Assembly (NCBI GenBank): GCA_049515175.1
Contig: JBEKUI010000252.1
Coordinates: forward strand, 1-6,574
Length of the DNA: 6,574 nt
From: JACQNR01 sp049515175
GTDB taxonomy: Bacteria > Acidobacteriota > Terriglobia > UBA7540
Reading direction: 5' to 3'
The translations under genes and the position numbers were made by a program. The notes beneath the pieces are model-generated. The model was not told the DNA's origin. It worked only from the letters and a program-made list of their open reading frames with translations, and searched no databases. Below, piece after piece: positions 6,283 through 6,574 of this stretch. The first letter of the stretch is position 1. Every line of letters starts with the position of its first letter.

Positions 6283-6306
6283 CACAGAGGCACAGAGACC
6301 ACAGAG
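6283..6306 (+). repeat. CACAGAG triplet element
   Basis: Three copies of CACAGAG (6283-6289, 6291-6297, 6300-6306) are separated by one and two bases. From memory, very similar strings (CCACAGAGGCACAGAGACACAGAG type) recur between genes in many environmental bacterial genomes; that is recollection and not checked here. No coding function is seen. Confidence 0.65.
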
Positions 6307-6311
6307 CGTTT

Positions 6312-6346
6312 CCTGAATCCTGACTCCTGAATCCCGAATCCTGAAG
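6312..6346 (+). repeat. Heptamer tandem array, five CCTGAAT units
   Basis: Five consecutive 7-base units: CCTGAAT, CCTGACT, CCTGAAT, CCCGAAT, CCTGAAG. The unit length is exact with only single-base changes. It resembles the short tandemly repeated heptamers described between genes in cyanobacteria and seen in other bacteria. Confidence 0.85.
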
Positions 6347-6361
6347 CATGCCTCTCTGGTC

Positions 6362-6389
6362 GTCACCCGTCACTCGCCACTTGTCACTG
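6362..6389 (+). repeat. Second heptamer tandem array, four GTCACTC-like units
   Basis: Four consecutive 7-base units: GTCACCC, GTCACTC, GCCACTT, GTCACTG. Same period as the array 16 bp upstream but a different sequence. The two arrays with the 40-nt repeats and the CACAGAG element fill most of the 360-bp gene-free stretch 6091-6450; no gene or RNA is recognised in that stretch. Confidence 0.75.
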
Positions 6390-6403
6390 TTTTTCAGCCC
6401 GGT

Positions 6404-6443
6404 CCTTTGTTTTCTATAACATTCTGGCTTCGTTCCTCGAGAT
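6404..6443 (+). repeat. 40-nt direct repeat, copy 2
   Basis: Near-identical to copy 1 (one mismatch). It lies only seven bases beyond the stop codon of the transposase gene read on the minus strand, so it could be the terminal or subterminal part of that insertion sequence; copy 1 would then be a relic of another related element end. Alternatively the element inserted beside a pre-existing dispersed repeat. Confidence 0.9.
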
Positions 6444-6450
6444 GTGAATA

Positions 6451-6573
6451 TCAAGCTAGCTCCGGTTCTGCCACTAAGTCTTTGTAGGTGATGGTATTGG
6501 TGCTAAGGCAGGCGCGCGTGAGGCGGTGGAACAAGCTCCTCTCCTGCCAGCGCCGATTCAGCCGGTAGGTGAA
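6451..6573 (-). CDS. IS1595/ISXO2-like transposase, C-terminal 40 residues (cut by window edge)
   Basis: Reading the minus strand from the window end gives an open frame of 40 codons ending in TGA (6451-6453). It contains FTYRLNRRWQERSLFHRLTR and then ACLSTNTITYKDLVAEPELA. The F-x-x-R-x-N-R-R motif, followed by LFHRL and a TYKDL-type ending, is how IS1595-family (DDE_Tnp_IS1595) transposases finish. The catalytic residues lie outside the window, so whether the element is intact cannot be judged. No terminal inverted repeat can be assigned with only one end in view. Another small DDE transposase family is possible but less likely. Confidence 0.7.
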   Translation of the reverse strand, partial: FTYRLNRRWQERSLFHRLTRACLSTNTITYKDLVAEPELA

Positions 6574-6574
6574 C

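Noticed and set aside
6312..6389. CRISPR array
   Set aside because: The units are 7 bp in direct tandem with no spacers, and no cas gene is present.
6182..6454. 90-codon minus-strand open frame over the repeat region
   Set aside because: Its sequence is a translation of the 40-nt repeats and heptamer arrays, with no start signal and no protein features.

Overview
This window most likely comes from a member of the Acidobacteriota (Terriglobia-like), a high-GC Gram-negative. The best evidence is the BamA C-terminal half, which has acidobacterial-style sequence: a long loop 6 after the IRGF motif, the block FPGGDTMMIGNFEYRIPI, and a terminal FTVSRTF. It is followed directly by a Skp/OmpH chaperone with a signal peptide and an Ala/Pro/Lys tail. 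This assignment is by recognition of protein style, not by a database search.

Layout. (1) 1-2275, plus strand: the 3' part of bamA and then skp, an outer-membrane protein assembly pair. A strong hairpin at 2307-2350 follows. (2) 2409-4888, minus strand: a RhaT-family sugar/proton symporter-like gene, then 50 bp downstream a cation diffusion facilitator (CDF) metal exporter carrying three tandem C-terminal cytoplasmic domains instead of one. The two can form one transcript that converges on skp. (3) 4889-5081: a divergent intergenic region with back-to-back candidate promoters. (4) 5082-6090, plus strand: a YciA-type hotdog acyl-CoA thioesterase with a basic nonapeptide-repeat tail, then a Rid-superfamily (YjgF/UK114-like) protein that lacks the catalytic arginine of RidA. 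A perfect 11-bp hairpin follows. (5) 6091-6450: a gene-free stretch packed with small repeats (a 40-nt direct repeat present twice, two different heptamer tandem arrays, a CACAGAG triplet element). (6) 6451-6574, minus strand: the last 40 codons of an IS1595/ISXO2-like transposase, cut by the window edge.

How the genes fit together. BamA and Skp work in one pathway: Skp holds unfolded outer-membrane proteins in the periplasm and BamA inserts them. The minus-strand pair are both inner-membrane transporters with no obvious shared substrate. The thioesterase and the Rid-like protein are small housekeeping or damage-control enzymes. I see no defence system, CRISPR array, tRNA or rRNA, and no clearly new multi-gene system. 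The most unusual items are the triple-CTD CDF exporter and the composite repeat region beside the insertion-sequence end.
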